Shown: in pieces, positions 1 through 12,900 of the stretch
How the letters are laid out: every line of letters starts with the position of its first letter
How positions within the stretch are numbered: the stretch's first letter is position 1
Source of the DNA: Trichosphaerium sp. ATCC 40318
Taxonomy: Eukaryota > Discosea > Flabellinia > Trichosidae
Length of the DNA: 64,000 bases
Assembly (NCBI GenBank): GCA_038496445.1
Contig: JALMLS010000621.1
Span: 112,064 to 176,063 of the forward strand
Direction: 5' to 3'
Notes under the pieces: generated by a model
Database searches by the model: none
Seen by the model: only the letters and a program-made list of their open reading frames with translations
What the model was told of the DNA's origin: nothing
Translations under genes and position numbers: made by a program

Positions 1-1056
1 GACATCGAGTTAAGGCCAAAAAAAAACAACTGCAAAAAAAAAAAAAGCAAACAAAAAAAAACGGCCGGAAAACAAGAAAGTCTCGGTGGGTACCTTTACA
101 ACTTCCTTGGAGTACAAATACTCAGACTGTTGTGTAAGTGCTGTGAGTTTGTTATTATAAACAAAACCACGTATTACAGTTCCAGCACGTAGGTCTGCAT
201 TCCATTTTGATATAAAAACGGGTACAGGGAATTTACGTTGTACCCTTGACATGTGAATACAAGTCTGTAGATCTTTTTTAAAAGCAAGACTTCGTGTTAT
301 TAACTCTACAGCATCTTGTCCTGTAGTAACTTTGAGTCCTTGGCGAGCTGCCTCATGCAATGCGTCAATTTCGGCGTTATCTAGGTCAACTCCCTATTTA
401 CAAAGAAAAAAAGCGTTAGAGTAACGCTTAAGAGTGGTTTGGTGCTATTGTACTTCTTTTTTATGCTTTTTGAATGTTTTTTCATGTAACACCTCGTTTA
501 GGGTTGCTTTTGTACTGCCGCAGAACTCATTAAACGTCCAGTCTTTTGCAGTTTTAGAACCTAGTACGTAAAGGTAAGTCCCTGCGTTTGATTGTCCGCA
601 AAAAACAAAAAAACCCTATCAGACACGCACCCATACGGATGAATACAGGTGCTCCCATCTGTGAAATGGCTGTATCCAGCTTTGCAACTAAAACGTCTTA
701 GAAGGTTATATTAAACGCATAACACATACCTAGGCCATCTAGAATCACTTTAACTTGTTCAGGAATCGGGATAACCAGTTTAGGGTCTTCCTGTGCGTTG
801 AATTTTGCTACGACGGCTTTTGCCTCTACTTCCGATAGTGGAACGAATGATAGGAAAACGCCATTATCCTAGCGTAAAATAAGCGGCGGAACGCTCGCTA
901 CAAAAAAAAGAAAACGCTTACCCCAAGCTTACTCCACCATTTGTACATGCCGGCGATGAGGCAAGAATCTACGGCGTTTAGTTCAATGTTAACTTTGCCA
1001 GACAGGAAATCCTCGGCCATTTTACTCAAATCTGATTTTTGTGCTGCTTCAGCCAT
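1..1056 (-). CDS. CDC123: CDC123/D123-family protein (3' end outside window)
   Basis: The D123 family are ATP-grasp-fold chaperones that help assemble translation factor eIF2 in the cytoplasm. The start is the ATG at 1056 (MAEAAQKSDLSK). Exons follow at about 1056-921, 870-731, 696-660 and 580-470, and after 395; the last intron is still being spliced near position 30 when the gene leaves the window. Splicing out about 576-659 joins PVFIRMG to SKTAKDW, which resembles the family motif FIRxSSRSPKDA. Further on, KWNADLRAGTVIRGF and NNKLTALTQQSEY correspond to the family's RxWxxxxPxxEFRCFV and LxxISQRDY blocks. Several canonical residues are substituted (EFRCF reads GTVIRGF), so this could be a divergent paralogue. 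The family call is from remembered motifs. The splice model is sound for the first four exons and open at the 3' end. Confidence 0.6.
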
Positions 1057-1542
1057 TGTTGATGATAATAAGTGTTCAACTAACTGGTGCTTATTTGGAC
1101 GATACCGTTTTGATTACTTAACTGTTCAGTTTAAGTGTATGCAATTTTTTGGCGCACAGAGGGCATTGTACATGGTCGTAAAGCCGTTATGACTAATTGC
1201 AGTTTGTATCTCAGTGAAAACGCAAAGAATTTATCAAAAGAACAAGCAAACGCCCGTCGTCTCATCCATGGTTCGGTAGAACACAATTTGCGGGAATTTT
1301 TGTATTTAGATGGCACCTCGGAGCTACGATTATGGCTATGCAGTTCTCTTAGCGTAATTAAGGTTGTTCTCAATACCGTTAACGATTTTTAACCCTCTAC
1401 TAGCTGAAGGACAGGCATAAGGTGGATATAGTCAAAGGGGCATTACTCGACGCGTCAGACGCTTCCCTGGAACAAATATTGCTGGTAAAGTGACACTTTA
1501 CACCTAAACCACAAGGACGCCATACTGACGTTGGCATAGAAA
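1057..1542. other. Divergent intergenic region
   Basis: This lies between the start of the D123-like gene (leftward) and the 428-residue gene (rightward), so it should hold both promoters. It contains overlapping short ORFs on both strands (1135-1392 + and 1131-1373 -). Neither has recognisable motifs or a spliced extension that I could build. Confidence 0.4.
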
Positions 1543-3358
1543 ATGTGCGGCGTTATGGAGGATAAGATTGGACGAGTGCTTGCCACTGAACCAAGATTAT
1601 TTCAAAAATACTTTAAGGGCGACAAGGCGAGAATGTTAAAGTGGTTTGACTGGTTTTACGTCGATGACGACCAAAGTAAGAGAAATCAGCCTTTCCAGTA
1701 TGGTGCTGATGCAATTGAAAAATTCGGGTTTGCGCATCGAGATGAGAGCTGGGACGACACCATGAGATGGGATTCTCATAGACCTATAACACCTGTATCT
1801 GCTGCGCGGCAGCGACAACTATTTATGCATTTGAACGTCTATAAAACTGTCAAAAAACTCATCAAATGTACGTGCCCCTTTGGTTTATCACGTGACCTGA
1901 ATGAGAAATAGCAAACAAAAAAACTAGAAGACGAGAAAAAAATGTCTTTTTTTTTTTTGCCTTTTTGTTTCTTCTTAGCTTTTCCATCGCCACTAACCCT
2001 TTGTGTGGTTACAGATGATAGATTTTGGGAATCAGAAGATTTCTTAAACACTGTAAGGGATGGGAAGTTCTTATCTGTGCTGGACAAGATGTACTTCGTA
2101 CAGTACGCTCAATCCAACGGTTTCTGTTCTTTTTTGCTTATCTGTGCGTTTTAGAATAATGCTTAGTGAATACCGTCGGAATGACCGCTCTTATATTGGT
2201 CGCAAAGTAGATCAATTATTTGATGATTATATCGCATCTTGCGATGTTGGTGAAGTGCTATCTGATTTACTAATGACGCTCACTGTAGAACAATCTGTTC
2301 ATATTGTAAAGCGCTTACATAGACTCCATGATAACCCTAGAACAGACGTACGTTAAACATCCCACTATCAGAAAACTGTTGTGTCCATATTCTATGAAAC
2401 GATCTTTTTCAAGTTAACTAAATGCAGTATCCCAATTTTCTTTTTTTTACGAAGTTTTTCTCATGCAGTTATAGGTAATAACTCGAATCCTTGGTTGTAT
2501 TCTTGGACGTGAAAACAATGATAGTATATCTGAGAAGTGGGATAAATTGTTACTATTTAACGCGCTAACACCTCAACACCGTCATAAAGTCATTTATGCC
2601 ATTGTGCGTATTTTCTTGTTAAGTTTTCAAACCATGTGAACTTCAATACAATCAACAACCAATCAAAACATTTTGTGTCAACAAATCAGCACTAGTAATT
2701 CTCGTATTACAAGTTGTGGCATAAATAGCGCTTTGAGAGTTATTTTTATTTTACAAACAATCACGTGATTGTGTGACTTTTTTTTGCTTATTTTATTTTT
2801 ACCTAGTTTCATGATGATTCACAAACACCGGTGTATAACAAGTTTAATACTCTGCATGGTGATCCAAAGGTTGATAGTTGTCAACATTACGCTTTAAAAA
2901 AAGAGGTGTTGTCCGTCACTAGTTCGAAACAATCTCATGGTGGTGATTATAACGCTCTCAAGTTTTTTTTGATTGAGTCTGTAATTCTAGAATACCGGCT
3001 TACAAAATTCGCTACAGACAAGTCTTCTTATGATGATATTCTTAAAGAGAATAGTTTAATTGTTACGCCGTATTATCAAGAAGCAGTCAGTACACACAAA
3101 AAAAAGAGACGTAAAAAAGATAAAGGAAAGAAAAAAAAACACAAAAGATGGTCGGGTGATGACGGGTCATCTGATAGAGATACTAAAACATTTGATGGAT
3201 GGCATTTAAATTTTATAGATGAGAATATTGGAAAGCGTAATTCTACCTCAAGAAAAAGAGAAATAGGCGCTACACGTCCTCGAGTTGTTGGGATTTCTGA
3301 GATGCCTTGTATTTTAGCAACTTATTTTTTTAATGTACAGTTTTTGTATAAACAATAA
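1543..3358 (+). CDS. Unrecognised 428-residue protein with lysine-rich segment
   Basis: Five exons fit without a frame break: 1543-1867, 2015-2102, 2155-2347, 2475-2603 and 2807-3358. All introns are GT-AG (the fourth has GTGCGT). They total 1287 nt, or 428 residues. I do not recognise the family. The N-terminal two thirds are charged and probably helical (for example RKVDQLFDDYIASCDVGEV). Residues near 345-360 form a dense basic run, KKKRRKKDKGKKKKHKR, which could be a nuclear or nucleolar targeting or nucleic-acid-binding segment. No signal peptide or membrane span is visible. ATG 1555 is an alternative in-frame start. The stop codon overlaps an AATAAA hexamer, so the 3' end must be very compact. 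Introns 1 and 4 each contain the palindrome TCACGTGA. Confidence 0.7.
1888..1895. promoter_or_regulatory. TCACGTGA palindrome
   Basis: In intron 1 of the 428-residue gene. Confidence 0.4.
2761..2768. promoter_or_regulatory. TCACGTGA palindrome (12-bp AATCACGTGATT)
   Basis: In intron 4 of the same gene; the symmetry extends two bases further on each side. Confidence 0.4.
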
Positions 3359-3359
3359 A
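3354..3359 (+). terminator. AATAAA polyadenylation-type hexamer overlapping the stop codon
   Basis: AATAAA spans the TAA stop (3356-3358) of the upstream gene. A cleavage site shortly downstream is inferred. Confidence 0.35.
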
Positions 3360-3927
3360 AGACACGAACTATCTTTTTTTCAAACAAAAAAATGTCACCC
3401 CCTTTTAATTCCTTTGGATCCTATGTATGAGTGGTACAATATGTGTCCGGAAAATTCGGTAGTCCTTTTTTCTATACATAGTAACGTAAGATAACTTTTC
3501 CGACAAAAATGAAAAAAAAAAAATCTACAAAAAGATTTTCGGAGTTGTCTTGCATTTATTTCAAGTATTTTTCTGCGCAAAGTGCTTTAATAGATATATG
3601 TGATGTATAAAGATATATGTTCGCAAATTGTACACAATATTAGGGCTGGATAGTTTGTGAAAAAAACACTAAAGAAAGAAGAACTAGAGTTTTTTTTTTT
3701 GTGAATGTATTTTTTGACCATTTGCAGTAGCCTTTGTGTAAATTTACTCGGCCGGAGTTGAAGATATGTGTGAATACGTATGTACTTGTATTATATCTTT
3801 TACATGTCCTTATTACAAGTTTATTCTTTTTTCAGTTTGTGTTGCTGTTACCCTTTTTGTGTGTACGTTTTCAAATTTAATTAAATCTCTACAGTTAACC
3901 ACTCAGATGTTTCAAAGCGAAGCTCCT
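3360..3927 (+). other. Upstream region of the giant surface-protein gene
   Basis: AT-rich, with poly-T and poly-A runs. An ATG at 3766 is in frame with the giant gene and would add a Cys- and hydrophobic-rich leader. I prefer the start at 3928, because that gives a textbook signal peptide. ATG 3907 (MFQSEAPM...) is a second in-frame option. The true promoter and transcription start are not visible. Confidence 0.35.
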
Positions 3928-6900
3928 ATGCTTACACTGTTAGCAACGCTGTTAATTCTGTGTAGAGTTAACGCTCAAATAAGCGGTATAGTATACCGTG
4001 ACTATGATTTTGACGGCAGAAGAGACGCTCTAGAGCCAGGTATGTAAGGTAACAATAGGCTAATTAACTTTCCGGAGGTATCTCTATGGTGGATCTTGAC
4101 CTTTTCGACGGCAACAATATGAATGTTGGATCTGCTACAACCGATTCCAACGGCGCCTACAGCATTTCAGTTGTAGCTGGTAAACCCGTTTTGTCACGTG
4201 ACACCAAATATTTTTAACTTTGGTTAGGAGTGTACAGACTAGAAGTATCGAACAGTCCAGCACTGTTCACCCATTCCTCTTCAACGAACAATGACGGAGG
4301 ACCTGTTTTTTCAACAACACATGTATTTTCGGCTCCTACAACTAGTGCTGATATTCCTCTATCTGCACCTCATGACTATTGTGTTGGTGATATTGTAGAT
4401 GGAGTCAGAGCACAATTTGATGTCGTCACCACATGCTTTGTAGCAGGTTAGTTGAACTGTTCGCTTCTCGCAAAAAGTTCTAACAATTACTGGGTAGGTG
4501 ATCAAACTACTGCGGAGTCAACGATAGTTTTAAAACCAAACACTGCCGGCACAATGGACTTTTTTGATTTTGCAGCCGGTTCAGAAGATTTTACAACGGA
4601 TGTATGTACAGATGTACAGACAGGACCTGTTTGGGGGGTTGCCTATTCACGACTTACAAGGCAGTTATATCTAAGTAAGTCGCCACCATGCAGAATGATT
4701 ATTTGGGCTTATACTAAATAGGTTCGTTTCAAAAGACGCATGCTGGGTATACTGTTGGTCAGACACCATCCACCATTTATAGGCTTGACACTAGAGCCGG
4801 AGTAACATGTAACATTGTACAGAACATTGACATGGCAGCGTTTGGATTCCCGGCTACTGACTTGGCGCCGAACCAATTGCATAATGTCGCAGACTATTCA
4901 ATTGATTCAATTGCTATACCGCTTATTGGCAAGCATGGGTTCGGGGCTATGGATATAAGTGATATCGAAGACTTCCTTTACGTTGTAAACTTATTTTCCA
5001 GGACAGTTATTCGTATTGGCCTTGGTACGCAGCCTCACGGTTTTTTTTTTGGTGTTCTCAGCTTTCAAACAAAAACCCAAAGTCCGTATCTTGTAAATTT
5101 TAAATCACACTCTTTTTAGAAGTCTCTGCCATGCCTAGACTTATCGAAGCGAGTGATATCATCGCAAAAGCTATACCGGATCCAGGTACAAACAAAACCC
5201 CACATGTTAGCTCGCGCACCTTGATAAACACGTTTTAGGTGCATCATGTGTATTTGATATGGCAACGCCTGTTAACGTATTGAACTTGAATGTTCGCCCT
5301 TACGCCATTAAGTGCGTCTTTTATTTTTTTTTACTAACAACAATACCTTATAAACGCTCTAAAAGCACTACAAACCATGTTTGTTTGCTACCTGAAAACA
5401 TCAAGTTTTGTTCAAAAACAAAACATTTTGGCTAACAAAAGACCGTATTTAGATACAATGAGGGTGTCTTATACCTCGGTATGGTTTGTACTGCCGAAAC
5501 AACTAATTTGCGCTCTGACTTGAGGTACTACGTGTACACTACTCCAGCAGACGACTTTGGTGCGCCTGGGCCAGTAACTTGGACCAAGGTAAATTTTAAT
5601 CTTTTCTCTTCATTTTGAAGTTCGCTAAGCGTTTTAACATTAGATTGTGGACGAAGGAATGGACTACGATCGTCAACCTGCTCTGCAATGTGGTTCCTCA
5701 GGTATCCCAGCCCAGGAGCATATTCAATGGAATGCATGGACGGAAACTTTTTTAGCTCCTGAATGTTTCGAAGAAGGTACTGTATCTCTCCTTTTGGCTA
5801 TTAACACCTAGCTTTTTTTTTAATTTTATCACGTGACTTTTTTTTTTTTCAAATTTTTTCTCAACCTATGATTAGTGGCACATCCGCAACCTATACTAGC
5901 AGGCATTGAGTTTGATGAAACAGGGAACATGATTCTGGGATTTCAAGATAGATTTGGAAGTCAAGCAGGAGATTATAGTGTCGACGTAGTTGGCGATATT
6001 GGCGGGGACGCACTCTGTTTTTCATACGACAGTGGCAATGGTACTACACACATTTATTAGATCTGTTTGAATAATTTTTACCGTTGACGCGTTGTGTAGA
6101 CATTTGGATAAGAGAAAGTGGACTTGGTGGTCCCGCAACTTGCGGTAGTAACACAGCAAATATAGCAAGTGGTCTTGGACCTGATGGCGGCAGTGAATTT
6201 TTCTACGGTGACGTTTACACTGATTCTAATGGCGCCGGCTTTCATCAAGAAACTTTTCAAGGTGGCTTGGTAACTGTTCTTGGTGGGTATCTTTTTCACA
6301 ATTTTATTATTTTTCTTTTTTCAAGGCATCACCAATATTGGTTGATTTTTACTCTTTGATTTCTTCTTTCGTATTTTATTATTATTTACAATGAGTTTGG
6401 TATACATACATTATTACGACTTCTAAATTAAATCATATGCTGAGCCTTTTTTTTTTTCAATAATTATTTTCCAATAAAATCTGGTCTGATTGAGTATAGG
6501 AACTGGCGAGCTTATAATGCCAGCGATGGACCCTCTTGATGGAAATTCCGGTGCTTTCTCAGGTGGTATTACAAATCAGCAGTCCAGGTATTTTTATACA
6601 TGGTTGACTAGCTTGGATTAGACAGTTACTCTGTATCTGAAAAATAATTTTATTTACGTTTTAACTACAACACATCTACTCTGTATAGCCAGAATTTAAT
6701 TTTTCAGAGTAAACGTATAGGATCAATCAAAAACCAACCTTTATTTTTATCGAAATACAGAGTAAACTTACAGAATCAATCAGTATTTTCTCTTAATATT
6801 TTTGACAAAATTCAGGGATGGACAAAAAGTACTTTCCTATCTATTATATACAGGCGGCAATACTGGTATTTTTTTTGCGAAATCTACAGGTGTGGGGGAG

Positions 6901-9900
6901 GTAGAACCAATATGTGATCCTCCACCATCACAAATCGGCAACTACATTTGGATTGACACTGATTGTGATGGTATTCAAGATCCAAACGAGTCAGGTCCTG
7001 ATGGCGTCATTGTTACGTTAAATCGTAATGACGGTAGCCCATTAGTAACTTCAGTTACTTCGAATGGCGGGTGCGAACACTCTAAATATATTATTAAATA
7101 TGTCTCTTACTTTACACCAGCTACTTTGGATTGACATCTCCTGATCCAATATTTTCGCCTGTCAGTTGGACAATTACCGTGGATATGACACAAGCAAACT
7201 TACAAATGCCTGACGTTTCTAATTTTGTGTCAGCATTGAACGCTGGAACAAATGATCGTCATGATAACGATTTTGTATTAGGTGTCAATGCTGTAGCGTC
7301 CGTAGATGTTTTAGTACCTACAACAGGGTACAGAAATCACAACATTGATCTTGGGGTTTGTCATGGAATACCACCAACGACGTTGCCACCAACGACATCG
7401 CCACCAACTACAGAACCACCGACAACCGAGCCACCAACAACATCGCCACCGACTACAGAACCACCAACAACCGAACCACCAACTACTGCGCCGCCAACAA
7501 CTGAGCCACCAACTACTATGCCCCCAACCACAGAACCACCGACAACTATGGCACCAACACGTGCGTCTAAAAATAAAAATCAATATTGATTTTTTATCAA
7601 TTAAACAAAATACTTAGATCCGCCTGTACTCATTGGTGATTATGTGTTCCTTGATGTTAACAATAATGGCATACAAGGTACGCTACTTTAGGTCCAAGAC
7701 AACTAAAATATTAATAGATGCTGGTGATGAACCTATTCCTGGACGTATCGTTGTTATTATTGATCTGTTAGGTGTAGAAATTGAAAGAACTACAACAGAT
7801 ATGTCTGGCTTGTACTATCTGGATGATAATGCTCTTGATCCTCTTACTGAATACTCCGTGTGCATACCTGTTCTTGCTGGCGAGATTTTATCACCAACAA
7901 GAGTTGGCTCTGATATATCCATAGACTCTGATGGTACTCAAGGCAGCTACGACTTTGATGGCGATTCTACATCTGATTTCGCATCTTGTCGCGACATTCG
8001 CACTCCTGCCTTCAAAATCAGTGACTTCACACTTGATTTCGGTATTGTTCGACCTCAACAAGCTCTTGGAGATCAAGTATTTTTGGACGAAAATAGAAAC
8101 GGCATATTCGGTACATGCAATAAAACCAAAACACGTGATTAAAAGGATTGTTCTCACATTTTTCTTGATTTAGATATGGGTGACACACCAATTAACGGTG
8201 CAGATATTGTTTTGTTGGACATGAATGGTATGAGAGTAGCCATCACGTCTTCAGATCCAATGGGTATCTTTACTTTCGATACAATGGATGGCGTACTGCC
8301 TGACACCTCATACACCATTTGTGTTCGCATACGCATGTTCGATGAGCCAACTGCGATAAACGCTGGTGTAGACGATAACATCGACTCTGATGGCGTGTTG
8401 AGTATGGCTGACTTTACAACACCTCCTAATGGCATGACTGAACCGGCTTCATGTGTTGGTATTGTACGTGCTATTAAACATCAACTTTTCACTCACAAAA
8501 GTTGTTTAGATGTCTCCTGCTCTGGGTATTGACAATCGAACAATCGGATTTGGATTTATCATCATGCCAGTGGCTATTGGCAATTACGTGTTTTTTGATG
8601 TGAACGCAGACGGTCTCCAAGATGGCACAGATATTCCTGTTTCAATGAGAACTGTTGTCGTACTTCTACCTGGTGGCACTGAAGTATCAAGAACAACAAC
8701 TGATATATCCGGTGCATACTCATTTGCAACACCTTTAATAGAACCAGCAACAGATTATCTTGTTTGTGTACAACTCATCACAAACGAAGCTTCAACTTCA
8801 ACAACTGCGGGTATCGATTCCACCATCGACTCTGATGGCAGTGACTCCATGTTTGATTTTGATGGAGACATGATGGGTGATCCAGCATCTTGCACATTAA
8901 TTGTACGTTAATAGTTCATTTTCACTCAGTTCTAACAATACCCACAGAGATCACCAATACCAGGCCAGACTGATATTACGATCGATTTCGGTTTGTTGAC
9001 ATTAGACATCGAACTCGGTGATTATGTGTTTTTCGATACCAACAGAGATGGTATTCAAGGTAAACAGAAAAATAATTATTGTTATCAAAACAAAATAACA
9101 TGTGCTTAGATATGACTGATGTTCCAATCATTGGTGCCACTGTGGTGTTAATACAGGGTGGACTGGAAGTCAACCGCACTATAACAGACTCGGACGGGCT
9201 GTACTTATTTAACACAATGTCTGGTGTTGAAGCTAGCATGCCATATGTGATTTGCACTACGATTAGAGCTGATGAAGAACCCACCACTGCCAATCAAGGT
9301 CCCTCGGATATGCGTGATTCAGATGGATTCATTGACTCATATGACTTTGATAATGACATGGTGCTCAGACCTGCATCGTGCGCTAGTGTCGTAAGCTGTT
9401 TTATAAAACTGACTTTATTTGTATTAAGTATTTTGTCTTAGACTGCACCGTTATTAGACGAGTCCGATCTAACAATAGATTTTGGATTTGTTGCTCAAAC
9501 CATCACGATGGGTGATAGAGTCTTCTTTGACATCAATAACGATGGCATTCAAGGTACAATTAAAAATGCAATTTTGATTGAATGTTCTTTTTTATTTTTG
9601 TCACTTATGAACGTTTAGATTCCGGTGATGTTCCTGTTCAAACTCGCACTGTCGTTATATTTGAGACTGGCGGTAGCGGCCTTGAGATTGCTAGAACAAC
9701 TACAGACTCATCTGGATTGTTTACATTCGACACTTTTGATGGCATTAGTCCAAGCACACTTTATACCATATGTGTACAAATCGTATTGGGAGAGCTACCA
9801 ACAACAGCGAACCAAGGTTCTGATGACATGATTGATTCTGATGGTAGTTTATCATCCTTTGATTTTAACATGGACACAGTTCAAGAAGACGCCAGTTGTG

Positions 9901-12900
9901 TATCTGTTGTGCGTTGTTTTGAATTCCGCTCTTTATCCAATGCTGATTTTTTGTTCAAATTAGATGAGTCCTGTTCTTGGTACAACAAACTTGGACATTG
10001 ATTTTGGTCTTATCACCCCAGATCAATTTATTGGTGACTTTATTTTCACTGACGTAAACAGAGATGGTCTTCAAGGTATGTCTTGGAGCAAACCCCAACT
10101 TTCATTGATGTTTGTAACGTTGTTATCTTTAGATGGTGGAGACACACCTATAGCCATGAATCCTGTAGTGTTATTTGACAGTATGAGTGCGCGTGTTAGC
10201 AGTACAAATTCGAACAACCTTGGATTTTACATGTTTGGTACAATCGATGGATTGGATCCCAGCACATTGTACACTATCTGTACATTGATCCCAGATGTAC
10301 ACAACCCAGCAACAACTTCAGTGGGTTCAGACGGGACAATTGATTCCGATGGTGTTCTACGTATGGTTGATGTATCCATACCACCTGATGGCATGCCTGA
10401 TAGGGCTTCATGTCTTGATTTTGTACGTATTCGTTTATTTGTCATTTCTCGTTCATAACAGCTCATCCCCTTTTTTTAGACATCGCCATTCACTGGAGTT
10501 AACAACTTGAACTACGATTTCGGATTTGTAGAACAACCAAGTGTCATTGAAGGATTTGTATTTTTCGATGAAGACGGTGCTGCAATCCAAGATATGTTTG
10601 ACACACCTGTCATGATGAGACAGGTTGTATTGTTGTTTGGTGGGATGGAAGTAGCGAGAACCGATACTGACGGTTCTGGTATTTTCACATTCGACACAGA
10701 TACTGGTGTCATTGCGAACGAGATGTACGAGATATGTGTCTTATTGCTTCCAAGCGAACTTCCATCAAATGCAAATCAAGGACCGAGCGATGCTCGTGAC
10801 TCTGATGGATTATTGTCATCATATGATTTTACAGTTCCTCAAGATGCCACCCTGGAACCAGCTTCCTGTGCATCACTCGTACGTTTGTAGCACACGTTTG
10901 TTGATTGTTGATGTATTTAGACTGCTCCTGGACCCGCCATGACACATGATACAACTGACTTTGGTATCGCAAGACAAGATGTTGGTGACTTCATCTTCTT
11001 TGATGTGAATTCTGATGGTATCCAGCAAGGTAAACATCATTCCACCATACACATCTTTTCTTATTTTTCTCAGGATCCGATACTCCAATTCAAGGACAGA
11101 CGGTCGTCATCTTCCGTAGTGACGGAACTGAGCTTGCACGTACCGTGTCAGATATTGACGGACTGTACTCATTCAACCTGGCTGATGGTGTCATGCCAAA
11201 CACGCCTTACACCATTTGTGTTGCGATACGATTTGGTGAAGAACCAACACAAGCCAACCAAGGTCCAAGTGACGCTCAGGACTCTGATGGATCTCTTCAA
11301 GCGGATTTCTTTGATTTTGATGGCAATGGTGTACTTGATGATGCATCATGTGCCAACCTTGTACGAGTTTCTTACAGTTATAAATCTAAAATGAACTACC
11401 CTCCTGTAGATGTCAGCTGATTTGGGTATCACCGACTTCACAACTGATTTTGGATTTGTAAATATTGAAATTGTTACGATTGGAAACTTTGTGTTCCTTG
11501 ATAGCAATAGAGATGGTCTTCAAGGTAACGTTGAAGATAAACTTGGTTTTCTTTATTTGTTTAATTTCTGATTAGATGCCATGGATGTCGCTATTCAAGG
11601 TGCTGATGTTGTTATAATCGATATGGCAGATGCTGTAGTTGCGAGAACCATCACAGATGTGAATGGCAATTACGACTTTAATACATTCGATGGCATTCAA
11701 CCAAACGCAGACTACATCATTTGTGTTTCAATCAGGGCTGGAGAGCAACCCACATTGAATGATATTGGCATGGATGATACAAGTGACTCAGATGGTGTCC
11801 TTGATGCTTTCGACTTTGATGGAGACATGATCGATGAACCTGCCTCTTGCAATCCTGTTGTAAGTTGTTTTTTCGATATGAAACACGTTATTTACTTGTT
11901 TCTAATCCATCCTAAATAGACAACTCCAAGCCTCAGTAGTTCTGATCTATCATTTGACTTTGGATTTATTCCACAAACAATATCAATTGGTGACTTTGTT
12001 TTCTTTGATAACAACGAAGACGGCCTTCAAGGTTTGTATTTTGTTTGTCTTATGTTTAAACAATATTGCATTTGCTTATTTCTGTTTGGTAGATCCTGGA
12101 GATGTTGGGGTACAGATGAGACAGGTTGTTATTTTAAATACAAACGACAGAAGTCTCGTATCTACAACGACTTCGAGGATTACAGGATCTTATGAATTCA
12201 ATACAATTGATGACAACATTGTACCAAACACGAATTACATTATCTGTGTTCCATTGTTGGTCGGCGAACTAGCTTCTCCAAGTGGTGCTGGAATGGATCC
12301 AATTGATGATTCTAATGGAGTGCCAAGTTCATTTGATTTTGATGGTGACTCTGTTGCAGAACCAGCCTCATGTGCTTCAGTCGTATGTCATTTTTTGGTT
12401 TTGTTTTGATTACTTTTCTTACAACTTTGTAGACAAGTCCAGCGCTTGGTGATACTGACATAACCATTGATTTGGGTATCACCACACCAACGCAGTTTGT
12501 TGGTAACTTTATATTTTTTGATGCGAACGGTAATGGCATTCAAGGTACAACTTAACTGAAAGCCTTTAGTTTCATTCAAATTCATTGTACGCCCCTTTAT
12601 AACTCCTTTACCAAGATGCTGTTGATATGCCTCTCGCCAACTACGACGTGATACTATACTCTAGTGCAGGGATGGAAATATTGAGAAAGACAACTGACAT
12701 GAACGGTATTTACACGTTCGATACAAGTGAGGGAATAGCACCAGATACTCAATACACCATTTGCACTCCACTTCCAACTGACCAAGATCCTTCAACTGCA
12801 AACCAAGGTGCTGATGATACCATTGACTCTGATGGTGTTATACGTACATTGGATTTATCGAATCCACCAGACATGATGCTAGATCGTGCATCTTGCATTG

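Larger units (their letters stand above)
3928..7140 (+). other. N-terminal module resembling bacterial SdrD_B proteins
   Basis: Coding part of the giant gene. Early exons are 3928-4039, 4078-4179 and 4228-4446, with the next exon from 4498. After the signal peptide and B-like domain come segments reading TTCFVAGDQTT, EGVLYLGMVCTAETT, HPQPILAGIEFDE, MILGFQDRFGSQ and GGSEFFYGDVYTDS. Their order and wording match, from memory, the non-repetitive N-terminal region of large bacterial SdrD_B-domain proteins (LADIEFDVDGSMILGLxDRxGxQ, GGGEFYxGD). The canonical GNYxWxDxxxDGIQDPNE domain follows at 6937-7070, as it does in bacteria. The whole block is split by eukaryotic introns. Confidence 0.6.

Noticed and set aside
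1135-1392. 85-codon rightward ORF
   Set aside because: No motif and no splice link to the downstream gene; a competing leftward ORF covers the same bases.
3766-3927. Upstream ATG at 3766 as the start of the giant gene
   Set aside because: It would bury an excellent signal peptide behind 54 Cys/Phe-rich residues; ATG 3928 fits better.
4447-4497. In-frame TAG at 4449-4451 in the giant gene (possible stop read-through)
   Set aside because: A 51-nt GT-AG intron (4447-4497) containing CTAAC removes it and yields TTCFVAG|DQTT in frame.
7311-7583. Trp/Cys-rich leftward ORF
   Set aside because: It is the complement of the Pro/Thr linker repeat.
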